Counted from the stretch's first letter, positions 19,048 through 27,728 are shown. The stretch is 64,000 bases of DNA from an uncultured Bacteroidales bacterium (GCA_900317715.1 ONHS01000005.1:1-64000); one strand, 5' to 3'. The notes: a model not told the origin generated them from the sequence alone. Made by a program: numbers and translations.

Positions 19048-19413
19048 ATGAAAACTGAAAAGCAACTACAAGGCACTTGCGGCGAGGAGCTTGCCGTAAA
19101 ACTCTTACAACAAAAGGATTACAACATTTTAGAGCGCAACTGGCGTTGCGGCCACTTGGAGGTGGACATCATTGCGGAAAACGACGATTACCTGGTCATC
19201 GTGGAGGTGAAAACGCGCAAAACCGCAAGCTTGGGTGCTCCCGAAATGTTTGTGGACCTCAACAAACAAAAGCACCTCATCAGCGCAGCAAAATACTACG
19301 CCAAATACAAGCATGTGACCAAGGAAATCCGTTTTGACATCATCTCAGTCATTAACAATCCACAAGGACAGGAGGTGCGGCACATCGAGGATGCCTTTAA
19401 ACCCAGGTGGTAA
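19048..19413 (+). CDS. YraN family protein (UPF0102), putative endonuclease
   Basis: A 121-residue protein with the Holliday-junction-resolvase-like nuclease fold of UPF0102. It has GTCGEELAVKLLQQKDY, then the catalytic-type motif HLEVDIIAEND followed by LVIVEVKTRK (E...D...ExK). The length is normal. ATG 19048 is preceded by AAGGAA and agrees with the family N-terminus. The role is unknown, though DNA repair or recombination is often assumed. It converges on the RNase P RNA gene, and its stop lies within a few bases of the U-run at the RNA's 3' end. Confidence 0.88.
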   Translation: MKTEKQLQGTCGEELAVKLLQQKDYNILERNWRCGHLEVDIIAENDDYLVIVEVKTRKTASLGAPEMFVDLNKQKHLISAAKYYAKYKHVTKEIRFDIISVINNPQGQEVRHIEDAFKPRW

Positions 19414-19417
19414 AAAA

Positions 19418-19752
19418 AGGAAAACCCGTAAGCCGGGTTCTGTTTTGTGTTGTCATTTATCTTGGACCTGCGTCGCCACAGGCCTCTATCAACCTACCCT
19501 CCGGGTCGGACGAGCAGCCCTCAAGCCCCGGTTTATTTGGTCTTTCAACCCATAAGGTTTACCCCCGCCGGCATCACTGACGGCGGCGTGAGCTCTTACC
19601 TCACGTTTTCACCCTTACCCGCAAGCGGGCGGTATCCTTTCTGTGGCACTGTCTGTCACGCTCGCGCGCGCCTTCCCGTTAGGAAGTATGGTGCTCTGTG
19701 TTGCCCGGACTTTCCTCAGCCTCGCGGCCGCGACAACTCGGTTTTCCTTTAG
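19418..19752 (-). ncRNA. rnpB: RNase P RNA, bacterial class A
   Basis: The minus strand holds the conserved 5' core (GAGGAAAGTCCGGGC, about 19707-19721) and the conserved 3' core ACAGAACCCGGCTTAC at 19428-19443. These are the hallmark strands of helix P4 in RNase P RNA, which removes tRNA 5' leaders. The length of about 335 nt is normal. The ends are estimated. The 3' end is followed by a U-run formed by the A-run at 19412-19419. It lies about 60 bp downstream of dnaN on the same strand, separated by a heptamer array. Confidence 0.93.
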
Positions 19753-19807
19753 CTGTTGGCTTTTGGCCATTAGCTGTTAGCTAAAAGCCAACAGCCAATA
19801 GCAAACG
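19752..19807. repeat. Heptamer tandem array (GCTGTTG family), also forming an inverted repeat
   Basis: Eight consecutive 7-bp units all begin with GC: GCTGTTG, GCTTTTG, GCCATTA, GCTGTTA, GCTAAAA, GCCAACA, GCCAATA and GCAAACG. The two halves are partly complementary (TGTTGGCTTTT with AAAAGCCAACA), so the transcript can fold into a hairpin just after dnaN. A shorter copy is at 23042-23075. Confidence 0.75.
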
Positions 19808-19812
19808 ACCCA

Positions 19813-20940
19813 TTAGTAGTTCAGCATCACCGGCATGATCAACATCAGCACGTCCTCATTCACATCGTGTTGCACGGTGGGAGAGATGAGGGCGGCGCGT
19901 TGCGGTTTGGAGAAGGACATCTGGATGTTGTCGGCATCGATGTTCTCAATCATCTCACGCAAGAAACGAGAGTTGAAACCGATCTCCATCGGCTCGCCTT
20001 GATACTCACATTGGATGTTCTCAGCACCCTTGTAAGAGAAATCCATATCCTCAGCCGTCAAGTTCAAACCCGTCTCACCCAAAGAGAGACGCACCTGGAA
20101 GGTGGATTGGCTGGAGTAGTTGCCCAAACGACGGATGGATTTCAAAAACTCGTCACGACCAATGGTCAAGATATTCGGATTCTCCTTCGGGATAACAGCC
20201 TCATAGTTAGGATATTTACCTTCCTTCAAAGAGGAGTACAGCTCGAAAGTACCGAAAGCGAAACGGATATGGTGTGTATTTTCAGAATATTCAACATGCA
20301 CAGTATCAGCATTTCCCAAAATATTCTTGAGGTGGGCAATGGGCTTTTTGGGCAAGATGAAAGAGGAGAACTCCTCCGTCTTCACCTCCTCATTGCGATA
20401 ACGGACCAGTTTGTGCGCATCCGTAGCCACAAACGTGATGTTGTCAGCAGACAACTCGCAAAGCACGCCCATCATGTTGGGACGCAATTCGTCGTTACCC
20501 GTTGCGAAAATGGTCTTGCTGATGGCGCGTTGCAGCACAGAAGCGCGAATGTCGAAACTCTTGGGTTCCACGATCGGCTTCACCACCGGATATTCATCGC
20601 TCGGGAAACAAGGTGCGCCATATTCACCGTTCGCCGAAGAGAACTTCAGGATGTTGTTCTCACTGTCGATGGCGAAAACCAACGGCATGTCCGGCATCAG
20701 TTTCAGCGTCTCAAGCAAAATTTTGGCAGGAACTGCCACCGAACCTTCACCCTCCACATTGTCCAATTCAATTACGGATGTCATCGTGGATTCGAGATCT
20801 GAAGCCGTGAGTTTCAACTGGTTACCTTCAATAGTCACTAAAAAATTGTCTAAGATGGGCATGGTGCTGTTCGTTCCCATCACGCCGCTGATGGCACTTA
20901 AATTGCGATACAAGAGGTCGCTTGATACGATGAATTTCAT
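19813..20940 (-). CDS. dnaN: DNA polymerase III beta subunit (sliding clamp)
   Basis: A 375-residue ring-forming processivity clamp. It starts with MKFIVSSDLLYRNLSAISGV, has the domain-1 segment TMPILDNFLVTIEGNQLKLTASDLE (residues about 26-50, two lines of the clamp fold) and ends in the family's C-terminal strand, LMLIMPVMLNY. Three repeated clamp domains account for the full length. The dimer encircles DNA and tethers polymerase III. It is not next to dnaA here. The promoter lies just upstream, and the stop is followed within 6 bp by a heptamer array. Confidence 0.95.
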   Translation of the reverse strand: MKFIVSSDLLYRNLSAISGVMGTNSTMPILDNFLVTIEGNQLKLTASDLESTMTSVIELDNVEGEGSVAVPAKILLETLKLMPDMPLVFAIDSENNILKFSSANGEYGAPCFPSDEYPVVKPIVEPKSFDIRASVLQRAISKTIFATGNDELRPNMMGVLCELSADNITFVATDAHKLVRYRNEEVKTEEFSSFILPKKPIAHLKNILGNADTVHVEYSENTHHIRFAFGTFELYSSLKEGKYPNYEAVIPKENPNILTIGRDEFLKSIRRLGNYSSQSTFQVRLSLGETGLNLTAEDMDFSYKGAENIQCEYQGEPMEIGFNSRFLREMIENIDADNIQMSFSKPQRAALISPTVQHDVNEDVLMLIMPVMLNY

Positions 20941-20967
20941 ATTCTTTTTCTATTTTATTTCAAACGG

Positions 20968-20975
20968 CAAAGATA
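20968..20975 (-). promoter_or_regulatory. -7 box for dnaN
   Basis: The minus strand reads TATCTTTG, 27 bp upstream of ATG 20940 and downstream of the DUF3109 stop, so dnaN can be transcribed alone. Confidence 0.6.
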
Positions 20976-20997
20976 CAAAAATATGGATATGATACGG

Positions 20998-21573
20998 TTA
21001 AGAATTTTCATTTCTCAACCGCACCATCTCCTCCAATTCCGCATACCACTCCTCACCATACTTGTCAATCAAGGGTTCTTTCAGGAACTGATATACGGGC
21101 AGGTTCAGGCGGTTGCCGTTCTCCACGGCAGTTTTGCAGATGGACCAATGGTCGTAGTTCAAGGCTTCGTAATCCCCTACCATACTGACTCTTATGGGAT
21201 AAAGATAGCATGAGATAGGCTTGCGGAAGGGGATTTCGCCGTTGCGGAAGCACTTCTCAATGGCACACTTCGCCACGCCATCCTCGAAGAAAGCAAACGC
21301 ACAAGCGTCATTGCTCTCCACCAAAGGCGTATCAAACGAGTCACCACCATTGAAAACGAAAGTGCCGCCGTTTTCTACCACGGCGACACCTTCTTCGGTC
21401 ATATATTTTTGGTAATCAGGATAATATTCCTCTAATTCGGCTACTTCGTCGGGAGCCACGGGCGCACCGCTATCTCCCTCCACACAACAGATGCCCTTGC
21501 ACTGTGCCAAATCACAGCAGAAGTTTTTGTCGATAAGCTCTTCCGAAACGAGGACATTCCCTACAATAAGCAT
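20998..21573 (-). CDS. DUF3109 family cysteine-rich protein
   Basis: A 191-residue protein of DUF3109, a Bacteroidota family related to zinc/iron-binding YkgJ-like proteins. It has the opening LVSEELIDKNFCCDLAQCKG with ICCVEGDSGAP and later Cys residues (DACAFAF, KCAIEKC, SCYLYPIR, WSICK) that could bind an iron-sulphur cluster or zinc. ATG 21573 fits the family start, while the longer frame begins with TTG. The gene begins 12 bp after the tryptophanase stop, so the two are probably co-transcribed. No enzymatic activity is known. Confidence 0.85.
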   Translation of the reverse strand: MLIVGNVLVSEELIDKNFCCDLAQCKGICCVEGDSGAPVAPDEVAELEEYYPDYQKYMTEEGVAVVENGGTFVFNGGDSFDTPLVESNDACAFAFFEDGVAKCAIEKCFRNGEIPFRKPISCYLYPIRVSMVGDYEALNYDHWSICKTAVENGNRLNLPVYQFLKEPLIDKYGEEWYAELEEMVRLRNENS

Positions 21574-21585
21574 CGTATCCAACTG

Positions 21586-22962
21586 TTAGCCAAGACGTTT
21601 GAACTGACAGGTGAAGTGGCGCATCAACTCAGCTTCCCAAGTAATTTCCAAACCGCGCTTGATTGTGTCACGACGGTCGTAAACGTTCTTCAGGGCAGCA
21701 GCAATCACGTCCATGTGGTTGTTCGTATAGACGCGGCGTGGGATGCACAGACGCACGAAGTCGTTGCCTCCGAAACGGTTCTCGCGGGTCACAGGGTCGC
21801 GGTCAGCCAACACGTAACCGATTTCGCAAGCACGAATACCGGCTTCGAGATAGAGCTCGCAGGTCAACGTCTGAGCTGGGAACTCTTCCTTCGGGATGTT
21901 GGTCAAAACCTTGTCGGCATCCACGAAAATAGCGTGACCGCCAGCAGGACGTTGGTAAGGAATACCATATTCGTCAAGTTTAGCAGCAAGGTAGTGAACT
22001 TGTTTGATACGGGTCTCCACCATATCGAACTCAATGTTCTCCTTCAAACCGACAGCCAAAGCGTCCATATCACGACCGTTCATACCACCGTAGGTCAAGA
22101 AACCTTCGAACGGGATGCAGAACAGTTTCGCACCTTCGTACCACTCTTTCTTGTTGGTAGCAATGAAACCGCCCATGTTGACGAGCGCGTCTTTCTTGGC
22201 ACTCATCGTCATAGCGTCAGCGTAGGAATACATCTCGCGAGCGATTTCGCGGAGCGTCTTGTTCTCGTAACCTTTCTCACGGGTCTTGATAAAGTAGCAG
22301 TTCTCGATGAAACGAGCGCTGTCCACCACGACCGGCACGCCATATTTGTGACAGAGCTCGCAAGTCTCGCGGACATTCTGCATGCTGACCGGCTGACCAC
22401 CGACGGTATTGTTGGTAACGGTAAGCACCATGAACGGCACATTGCCCTTATTCTCAACAAGCACCTTCTCTAATTTCTCCAAACTGACGTTACCTTTGAA
22501 AGGCACTTCCAGCTGGGTATCGTAAGCTTCGGGAACCGTCACATCGATAGCGAAGGCCTTACGGCTTTCAATATGACCCTTAGTGGTGTCGAAATGTGCG
22601 TTGCCAGGGATAACCATACCGGGTTTCACGAGATAGCTGAACAGCACGTTCTCAGCAGCACGACCTTGGTGAGTCGGGATCACAAACTCAAAACCGGTCA
22701 ACTCGGTAATGGTATCTTTCATGTGATAGAAAGAACGAGCACCGCCGTAGCTCTCATCGCCCATCATCATGGCACTCCACTGACGGTCGCTCATGGCACC
22801 GGTGCCAGAGTCGGTCAGCAAGTCAATATAAACATAATCGCTCTTCAGCATGAAGATGTTCTGGTGGGCTTCTTCAAGCCATTTTTCTCTTTGTTCTCTT
22901 GTGGACTTCTTAATGGGCTCAACCATCTTGATTTTCCACGCTTCTGCAAATGGTAATTCCAT
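21586..22962 (-). CDS. tnaA: Tryptophanase (L-tryptophan indole-lyase)
   Basis: A PLP fold-type I beta-eliminating lyase of 458 residues that cleaves tryptophan to indole, pyruvate and ammonia. The Schiff-base lysine is in MTMSAKKDAL, K257. Other conserved parts are THQGRAAEN, VVVDSARFIEN and the C-terminal domain. Tyrosine phenol-lyase is the close relative. Two positions favour tryptophanase: RHFT near the C-terminus carries the indole-side His, and CEIG replaces the MERG whose Arg binds the phenol in tyrosine phenol-lyase. The enzyme forms cytosolic tetramers. The upstream gap is about 107 bp, and I did not see a tnaC-type leader peptide. DUF3109 follows directly. Confidence 0.92.
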   Translation of the reverse strand: MELPFAEAWKIKMVEPIKKSTREQREKWLEEAHQNIFMLKSDYVYIDLLTDSGTGAMSDRQWSAMMMGDESYGGARSFYHMKDTITELTGFEFVIPTHQGRAAENVLFSYLVKPGMVIPGNAHFDTTKGHIESRKAFAIDVTVPEAYDTQLEVPFKGNVSLEKLEKVLVENKGNVPFMVLTVTNNTVGGQPVSMQNVRETCELCHKYGVPVVVDSARFIENCYFIKTREKGYENKTLREIAREMYSYADAMTMSAKKDALVNMGGFIATNKKEWYEGAKLFCIPFEGFLTYGGMNGRDMDALAVGLKENIEFDMVETRIKQVHYLAAKLDEYGIPYQRPAGGHAIFVDADKVLTNIPKEEFPAQTLTCELYLEAGIRACEIGYVLADRDPVTRENRFGGNDFVRLCIPRRVYTNNHMDVIAAALKNVYDRRDTIKRGLEITWEAELMRHFTCQFKRLG

Positions 22963-23041
22963 AGTATCTTTTATTTGATTAATATTATTAATTATTTGTT
23001 ATTATGTTGTTATTTTTTTCTTGTTGGTTGTTTGCCATTCT

Positions 23042-23075
23042 GCTGTTGGCATTGGCTAAAGGCCAACAGCTAAAA
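23042..23075. repeat. Heptamer tandem array (GCTGTTG family), short copy
   Basis: The units are GCTGTTG, GCATTG (one base short), GCTAAAG, GCCAACA and GCTAAAA. The stop codon of the MORN gene (23070-23072) lies in the last unit. Confidence 0.6.
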
Positions 23076-23639
23076 CGTTTCCGTCCTCTCCAGTTCGCCA
23101 TCTTCGTTATAAAAACGCCATTCACCCACTTTCTCACCGTGATTATAAACGCCTGTGTATCTTACGTTTCCGTTAGAATAATAAACCGTATAGCGGCCAT
23201 CTTCCTTGCCATCCACGTAGAAACCTTTGGTTTGCACAGTGCCGTCGGGATAATAGGCATACCATAATCCATCACGCTCATTGTCATGACGATTCCCATC
23301 AATATATTTCTGATGGTTTTCATAAAAATGGGTCTCGTGCGCCACCTCGGAAGTGGGATTTCCCAGACTGTCAAGTGTGTAATAGACCATCACTTTCGGA
23401 TTCTCATCTTCATACTTGCTCATCACAGCGGGATAATAGAGAGAATCCACGAAATCAATGGGCGGGAAAATGTGCAGACTGTCCAAAAAGGCCTGCTCGT
23501 CTTCCACTAATTTAGTTTTCTTTGCGCTATTGGAACACGCCAGCCATGCCAACGCAGCGGCCAGGAGTCCAAACGACACGCACAAAAGCACGATGTGAAC
23601 CGTCCCGAAAGGTTTCGAAGAATTAACCTGCTCTGCCAT
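23070..23639 (-). CDS. MORN-repeat (YwqK-like) membrane-anchored protein
   Basis: A 189-residue protein with an N-terminal hydrophobic segment (about residues 13-35, ending WLACSNS, possibly a lipobox) and an extracytoplasmic region. The region carries at least three MORN_2/YwqK-like repeats, such as DGLWYAYYPDGTVQTKGFY, DGRYTVYYSNGNVRYTGVY and VGEWRFYNEDGELERTETF. These repeats are beta-hairpin stacks common in Bacteroidota surface proteins. No enzyme motif is present and the function is unknown. It starts 8 bp after the stop of the upstream OmpH-like gene, so the two form an operon. Confidence 0.8.
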   Translation of the reverse strand: MAEQVNSSKPFGTVHIVLLCVSFGLLAAALAWLACSNSAKKTKLVEDEQAFLDSLHIFPPIDFVDSLYYPAVMSKYEDENPKVMVYYTLDSLGNPTSEVAHETHFYENHQKYIDGNRHDNERDGLWYAYYPDGTVQTKGFYVDGKEDGRYTVYYSNGNVRYTGVYNHGEKVGEWRFYNEDGELERTETF

Positions 23640-23647
23640 GACTCTTC

Positions 23648-24391
23648 TTATTTTTTCTTCTTGAAAGACTTGTTCAGTTCGTCCAACACTTCCACAGTAA
23701 TATCATGGGCAGGATCAGCATACAGCAATTGTCCGCCATTCTGATATGTGAAGATGTATGACGCGTTGTAGTTGGCATTCACACGTCTGGCAGCAGCATT
23801 CAATGAATCTGCCATCTGTTCCAAAGCAGCGGCATAGCGGGCTTGGAAATCTTCCAGAAAACTGCTGTAATCCTTCTGCAAGCGTGCACTTTCTTCTTGC
23901 AGGGACTGTTGCGCATATTGAGCCTGTTGAGGAGTCAAGGAGCCAGAACTGTAATTGCGCTCAAAGTTGGCCGCCTTGTTCTCCAACGCTTTCTGACGGT
24001 TTGCGAAAACCAATTCTTGCTTCTGCTGCTCAGCTTCCAACGTATCCTTCAAGATTTTAATCATCTCATAGTTTTCATTCACAGAGTCGATGTTGATGAA
24101 AACCACCTCGCCAGTGCCGACTTCCACAGGTTTTTGCACCACCGTGGCTTTTTTATTGCCACCTGCGAAATGAAGGATGAACAGCGCGATTACCGCAGCT
24201 GCCAACACACCCTCGATAATCCAGTGCACCTTCGCGCAACCATTCTCACACGTAGGCTTAACTTCTTCTTTATTAGGGGTTTCTACCGGTTTATTCTCTA
24301 CAACAAACCCTTTTTCATCCACTACGGTTGTTTGATTCTCCACAACCTCTTCTTTGATTTCTTCGTTCTTCTCTTCGAAATTTTCTTCCAT
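23648..24391 (-). CDS. Inner-membrane-tethered OmpH/Skp-like coiled-coil protein
   Basis: A 247-residue protein. An acidic cytoplasmic leader (residues 1-50, with a CENGC pair) is followed by one transmembrane helix (about 56-78, IIEGVLAAAVIALFILHFAG) and a periplasmic region. The periplasmic part has the OmpH/Skp start VVFINIDSVNENYEM, a long Gln/Ala-rich coiled coil (about 100-210) and a closing strand (YIFTYQNGGQLLYADPAHDI). Skp is normally a soluble periplasmic chaperone for outer-membrane proteins. This variant would be a membrane-anchored one. It precedes the MORN gene in an operon. Confidence 0.8.
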   Translation of the reverse strand: MEENFEEKNEEIKEEVVENQTTVVDEKGFVVENKPVETPNKEEVKPTCENGCAKVHWIIEGVLAAAVIALFILHFAGGNKKATVVQKPVEVGTGEVVFINIDSVNENYEMIKILKDTLEAEQQKQELVFANRQKALENKAANFERNYSSGSLTPQQAQYAQQSLQEESARLQKDYSSFLEDFQARYAAALEQMADSLNAAARRVNANYNASYIFTYQNGGQLLYADPAHDITVEVLDELNKSFKKKK

Positions 24392-24428
24392 ATTTATTTT
24401 TATATTTCAATCAAATTTTTCCATTCTT

Positions 24429-24487
24429 CCTAGGGCTCGCTGCGTTCGCCCTAGGCTGATATAGGTCGGGCTTTCAGCCCTTTTTGG
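24429..24487 (+). repeat. Dispersed double-hairpin element, copy 1
   Basis: A CCTAGGGC/GCCCTAGG stem (24429-24436 with 24448-24455) is followed after 12 nt by GGGCT-TTC-AGCCC (24468-24480) and TTTTTGGA. Near-identical copies lie at 54646-54704 and 57837-57898 in the same orientation. It looks like a terminator on the plus strand, but the flanking genes are on the minus strand. Confidence 0.75.
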
Positions 24488-24491
24488 AGTA

Positions 24492-24561
24492 ATTATGCAT
24501 TATGCAACATAAATTATGCATTATGCATTATGAATTATGAATTATGAATTATGAATTCTAA
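24492..24561. repeat. Heptamer tandem array (ATTATGA family)
   Basis: Ten 7-bp units are ATTATGC x2, AACATAA, ATTATGC x2, ATTATGA x4 and ATTCTAA. The recQ stop (24558-24560) lies in the last unit. The family is the reverse complement of the arrays at 10317 and 60322. Confidence 0.8.
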
Positions 24562-26759
24562 TTACCGACATCCGACAGATACTTGATACGCATGATGCGG
24601 ATTTCGTCCAACGTGTACTCATCCTCACCCAACACGCGCAGGGCTTCCTCGGCGGAATCGGTGTCTGCATTCGCGAAATAGTCGATGATGTCTTCTTGAT
24701 GGTAAGGTTCGATCTCCTCGTCGATGTAGTAGGAGATGTCGATTTTCGCGCCGGATGCCACAATATGTTCGATTTCGGTGAGCAATTCGTCCATGTCCAA
24801 ACCCTTGGCAATGGCGATGTCCTCGAAACTGATCTTGTGGTCAATACCTTGAATGATAAAGAGTTTGTTGGCAGATTTTTTGGCCACCGTTTTCAGCACA
24901 AAGTCCTGCGGACGGTCAATCTCGTTCTCCTCGACGTACTGTTTGATAAGGTCAATGAAACGACGGCCGTACTTTTGTGCCTTGCCCGGTCCGACACCCA
25001 CCACGCGGGTCATCTCCTCCATCGTGATCGGGTATTGGATGCACATGTCCTCCAACGAGGGATCTTGGAAGATGATGAACGGCGGCAGGTTCTCCTCCTT
25101 GGAGATGGTCTTGCGAAGGTCTTTCAACAAGCTGAACAACACTGTGTCAAAAGCATCTTCCACATTGCCGGCCACTGCATCCACAGCATCATCGTCATCA
25201 TCGTCCTCTTCGGTATGAGGTTTGATGGCCATAATCGGATAAGGGTTGGTCATGTATTTCTTACCTTTATCGGTAATTTTCAAAAGACCGTAATTCTCTA
25301 TGTCTTTGACTATTAGATTGTCGAAAATAGAGACGCGCACCACGTTGGACCAGAACTTCGCGTCATAATCCATACCCTCGCCGAACTGTTTCAGTTTTTC
25401 GTGGTGGAATTTCAAGATGGAGGTCGTCTTATTACCACAGATAATATCGACAATCTGATCCTCTTTGAACTGCTGTTTCACTGCCAATATCACTTCCAAG
25501 AGCAGTTGGATTTGCTCAGAAGCATCCATTTTCGGTTTCGGATGGTTACAGTTGTCGCAATTATGGCAGTTTTCTTCCGTATAATTCTCGCCGAAGTAGT
25601 GCAGCAAATGCTTTCTGCGGCAGTTCGTGGATTCAGCGTATGAAGCCGTCTCCGCAAGCAGTTGTTTCACAATTTCCTGCTCAGAAACAGACTTTTTGGC
25701 TGAGAATTTCTCCAATTTATTAAGATCTTTCTGATCATAGAAAGCGATGCAGAGACCCTCACCGTCGTCACGACCGGCACGTCCCGTCTCCTGGTAGTAG
25801 CCCTCCAAACTCTTAGGCATGTCGTAGTGAATCACGAAACGAACATCGGGTTTGTCGATACCCATACCGAATGCGATGGTGGCCACGATAACATCGGCTT
25901 TCTCCATCAGGAAATCGTCCTGGTTCTGCACGCGCGTCTTAGAGTCCAAACCGGCATGGTACGGCAACGCACGAATGCCATTTTCTTGCAACAGCACAGC
26001 CAACTCTTCCACTTTCTTACGGCTCAAACAATAGATGATACCTGACTTTCCAGGATGGTTTTTAATAAACTTAACCACCTCTTTGTCAACATCTTTCGTC
26101 TTCTCCCGAATTTCATAATAGAGGTTCGGACGGTTGAAGGAGGAGATGAAGACCTCGGCTTTGTCCATACCCAGGTTCTTCTGGATATCGCTCTGCACTT
26201 TCGGAGTTGCAGTAGCCGTAAGGGCGATCACCGGAACATCCTTGCCGATTTGTTGGATGATTTTGCGAATATTGCGGTACTCCGGACGGAAGTCGTGGCC
26301 CCATTCGGAAATACAGTGAGCCTCATCAATGGCATAAAACGAGATGTTGATATCTTGGAAGAAATTCACGTTTTCCTCCTTGGTGAGGGACTCCGGCGCC
26401 ACATACAACAGCTTGGTCTTGCCGGAAATCAAATCCTTTTTGACCTCTCCAATCTCTGCCTTGTTGAGTGAAGAGTTGAGAAAATGGGCGATGCCGCGGT
26501 CGGTGCCAAAGGTGCGGATGGCATCCACTTGGTTCTTCATCAGCGCGATAAGCGGCGAAATCACGATGGCCGTGCCGTCGCTCATCAATGCCGGAAGTTG
26601 GTAACACATAGACTTACCGCCGCCGGTGGGCATGATCACAAAACAGTCCTTCCCCTTCAACAAGGTCTTGATAATCTTCAGTTGATCCCCTTTGAAAGTG
26701 TCGAATCCGAACACTGTTTTCAACGTCTGATAGATGGCTTTATCCGTAATTCTCTTCAT
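24558..26759 (-). CDS. recQ: ATP-dependent DNA helicase RecQ
   Basis: A 733-residue SF2 helicase that unwinds DNA 3'-5' in recombination and repair. Walker A is MPTGGGKSMCY (about residues 43-53), the DEAH box is AIDEAHCISEWGHDFRPEY (145-148 for DEAH), and motif VI is QETGRAGRDDG. The zinc-binding cysteines are in TNCRRKHLLHYFG and ENCHNCDNC. An RQC winged helix follows, with an HRDC-like domain near MEEMTRVVGVGPGKAQKYG. A C-terminal extension with an acidic linker (EEDDDDDDAVDA) makes it longer than the E. coli protein, as is usual in Bacteroidota. It has its own promoter. Confidence 0.94.
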   Translation of the reverse strand: MKRITDKAIYQTLKTVFGFDTFKGDQLKIIKTLLKGKDCFVIMPTGGGKSMCYQLPALMSDGTAIVISPLIALMKNQVDAIRTFGTDRGIAHFLNSSLNKAEIGEVKKDLISGKTKLLYVAPESLTKEENVNFFQDINISFYAIDEAHCISEWGHDFRPEYRNIRKIIQQIGKDVPVIALTATATPKVQSDIQKNLGMDKAEVFISSFNRPNLYYEIREKTKDVDKEVVKFIKNHPGKSGIIYCLSRKKVEELAVLLQENGIRALPYHAGLDSKTRVQNQDDFLMEKADVIVATIAFGMGIDKPDVRFVIHYDMPKSLEGYYQETGRAGRDDGEGLCIAFYDQKDLNKLEKFSAKKSVSEQEIVKQLLAETASYAESTNCRRKHLLHYFGENYTEENCHNCDNCNHPKPKMDASEQIQLLLEVILAVKQQFKEDQIVDIICGNKTTSILKFHHEKLKQFGEGMDYDAKFWSNVVRVSIFDNLIVKDIENYGLLKITDKGKKYMTNPYPIMAIKPHTEEDDDDDDAVDAVAGNVEDAFDTVLFSLLKDLRKTISKEENLPPFIIFQDPSLEDMCIQYPITMEEMTRVVGVGPGKAQKYGRRFIDLIKQYVEENEIDRPQDFVLKTVAKKSANKLFIIQGIDHKISFEDIAIAKGLDMDELLTEIEHIVASGAKIDISYYIDEEIEPYHQEDIIDYFANADTDSAEEALRVLGEDEYTLDEIRIMRIKYLSDVGN

Positions 26760-26817
26760 GAATGAATAACTAAAAGTTCAATAAAAATGTATCTTTTGGT
26801 CTGATTAAAATTAAGTA

Positions 26818-26825
26818 CAAAGATA
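26818..26825 (-). promoter_or_regulatory. -7 box for recQ
   Basis: The minus strand reads TATCTTTG, 58 bp upstream of ATG 26759. Confidence 0.6.
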
Positions 26826-26888
26826 TAAAATATTTGATATAGTAGCGATGAAAAAAAACATCTTTCGAAAATTTTTATCAACAATCGT

Positions 26889-27728
26889 TCATACGTAATG
26901 ATTACCCGATTGTAGATACCTTTGCACGTAGGATTTCACCCCTTTTTCAACCGTCATAAAATCCTTCTTATAGCCTATGCGCCGCAATTTTGAGAGATTC
27001 GGCAAGAAAACGGAATCCGCAGAAGAGGTTGATTCATACTCATCTCCTCGAAACTCAATCCGTGATTCGCGCCTCAAAGCCTGGAAAATGGCATGAACCA
27101 CCGCCATGTCCGTCCGGGCGAAACCGCTGCCTATGTCATACACATCGCTTGCAGGTTGGTGTGTCATAAACCAATACAACACCCGCACCACATCCTTCAC
27201 ATACACGTAATCCCGACAAACGCCGCTATCCTCGTATCCTCCTTGTTTGCCCTTCAACTCAACCCTACCCGTCTCCACAATGGTCCGATACCATTGCAAC
27301 ACGTGCGACATCTCCTCCGAAGCCTCCCCGTCGTTAGGGCCATAAACCTCACCAAGGCGAAAAATGTACCAATAGGGCGGCTTGCGATACTGTTTCATCG
27401 TCCAGGTCGCAAAAATTTCAGGATGGAAATCGGTGTAAACATCCTTGTCCGGCTGAAAAAAAGCATATACCAACGGTACGGAATAGCTTGCCGCCACCGA
27501 CCACAACTGTTGCACATACTCCATCCGGAAAGGGTTATGCTTCTCCACTTTTTCCCGCTTATCACAATAGATTATCCAGTCAACCTCTTGGTAATGGGAT
27601 GGAAGAAAGTCAAAAAAGGACTCCCTGTCGTGAAAAGGCATCACAAGTTTGCCCTCCCACGGCATCTCCCGCAGCTTCGCAGCCACGCATTTCCCAATAA
27701 AACCGTCAGCGCCGATAATGACAATCAT
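26889..27728 (-). CDS. NAD(P)-dependent epimerase/dehydratase-like protein with altered active site
   Basis: A 279-residue extended short-chain dehydrogenase. It has the Rossmann nucleotide loop IGADGFIG at the N-terminus, the family segment YIFRLGEVYGPND, and a C-terminal substrate domain resembling the heptose and UDP-sugar epimerases (HldD/GalE-like). The catalytic YxxxK motif is not visible. The expected position, just before the RLGEVYGP strand, reads TWTMK, so the tyrosine appears replaced, and the usual Ser/Thr strand reads VYAFFQP. It may be inactive, bind sugar nucleotides only, or use other residues. The start is ATG 27728 because the upstream Met (27749) overlaps the promoter. Confidence 0.72.
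   Translation of the reverse strand: MIVIIGADGFIGKCVAAKLREMPWEGKLVMPFHDRESFFDFLPSHYQEVDWIIYCDKREKVEKHNPFRMEYVQQLWSVAASYSVPLVYAFFQPDKDVYTDFHPEIFATWTMKQYRKPPYWYIFRLGEVYGPNDGEASEEMSHVLQWYRTIVETGRVELKGKQGGYEDSGVCRDYVYVKDVVRVLYWFMTHQPASDVYDIGSGFARTDMAVVHAIFQALRRESRIEFRGDEYESTSSADSVFLPNLSKLRRIGYKKDFMTVEKGVKSYVQRYLQSGNHYV

Noticed and set aside
21586..22962. Tyrosine phenol-lyase
   Set aside because: The phenol-binding Arg region (MERG) is CEIG here and the C-terminus has RHFT, both as in tryptophanase.
22963..23069. TnaC-type regulatory leader upstream of tnaA
   Set aside because: I found no short open frame with a critical Trp followed by a boxA or Rho site in this short, A/T-rich gap.
24429..24487. 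Ordinary terminator of the adjacent minus-strand genes
   Set aside because: The T-run follows the hairpin on the plus strand, while both flanking genes are on the minus strand. The same element recurs elsewhere in fixed orientation.
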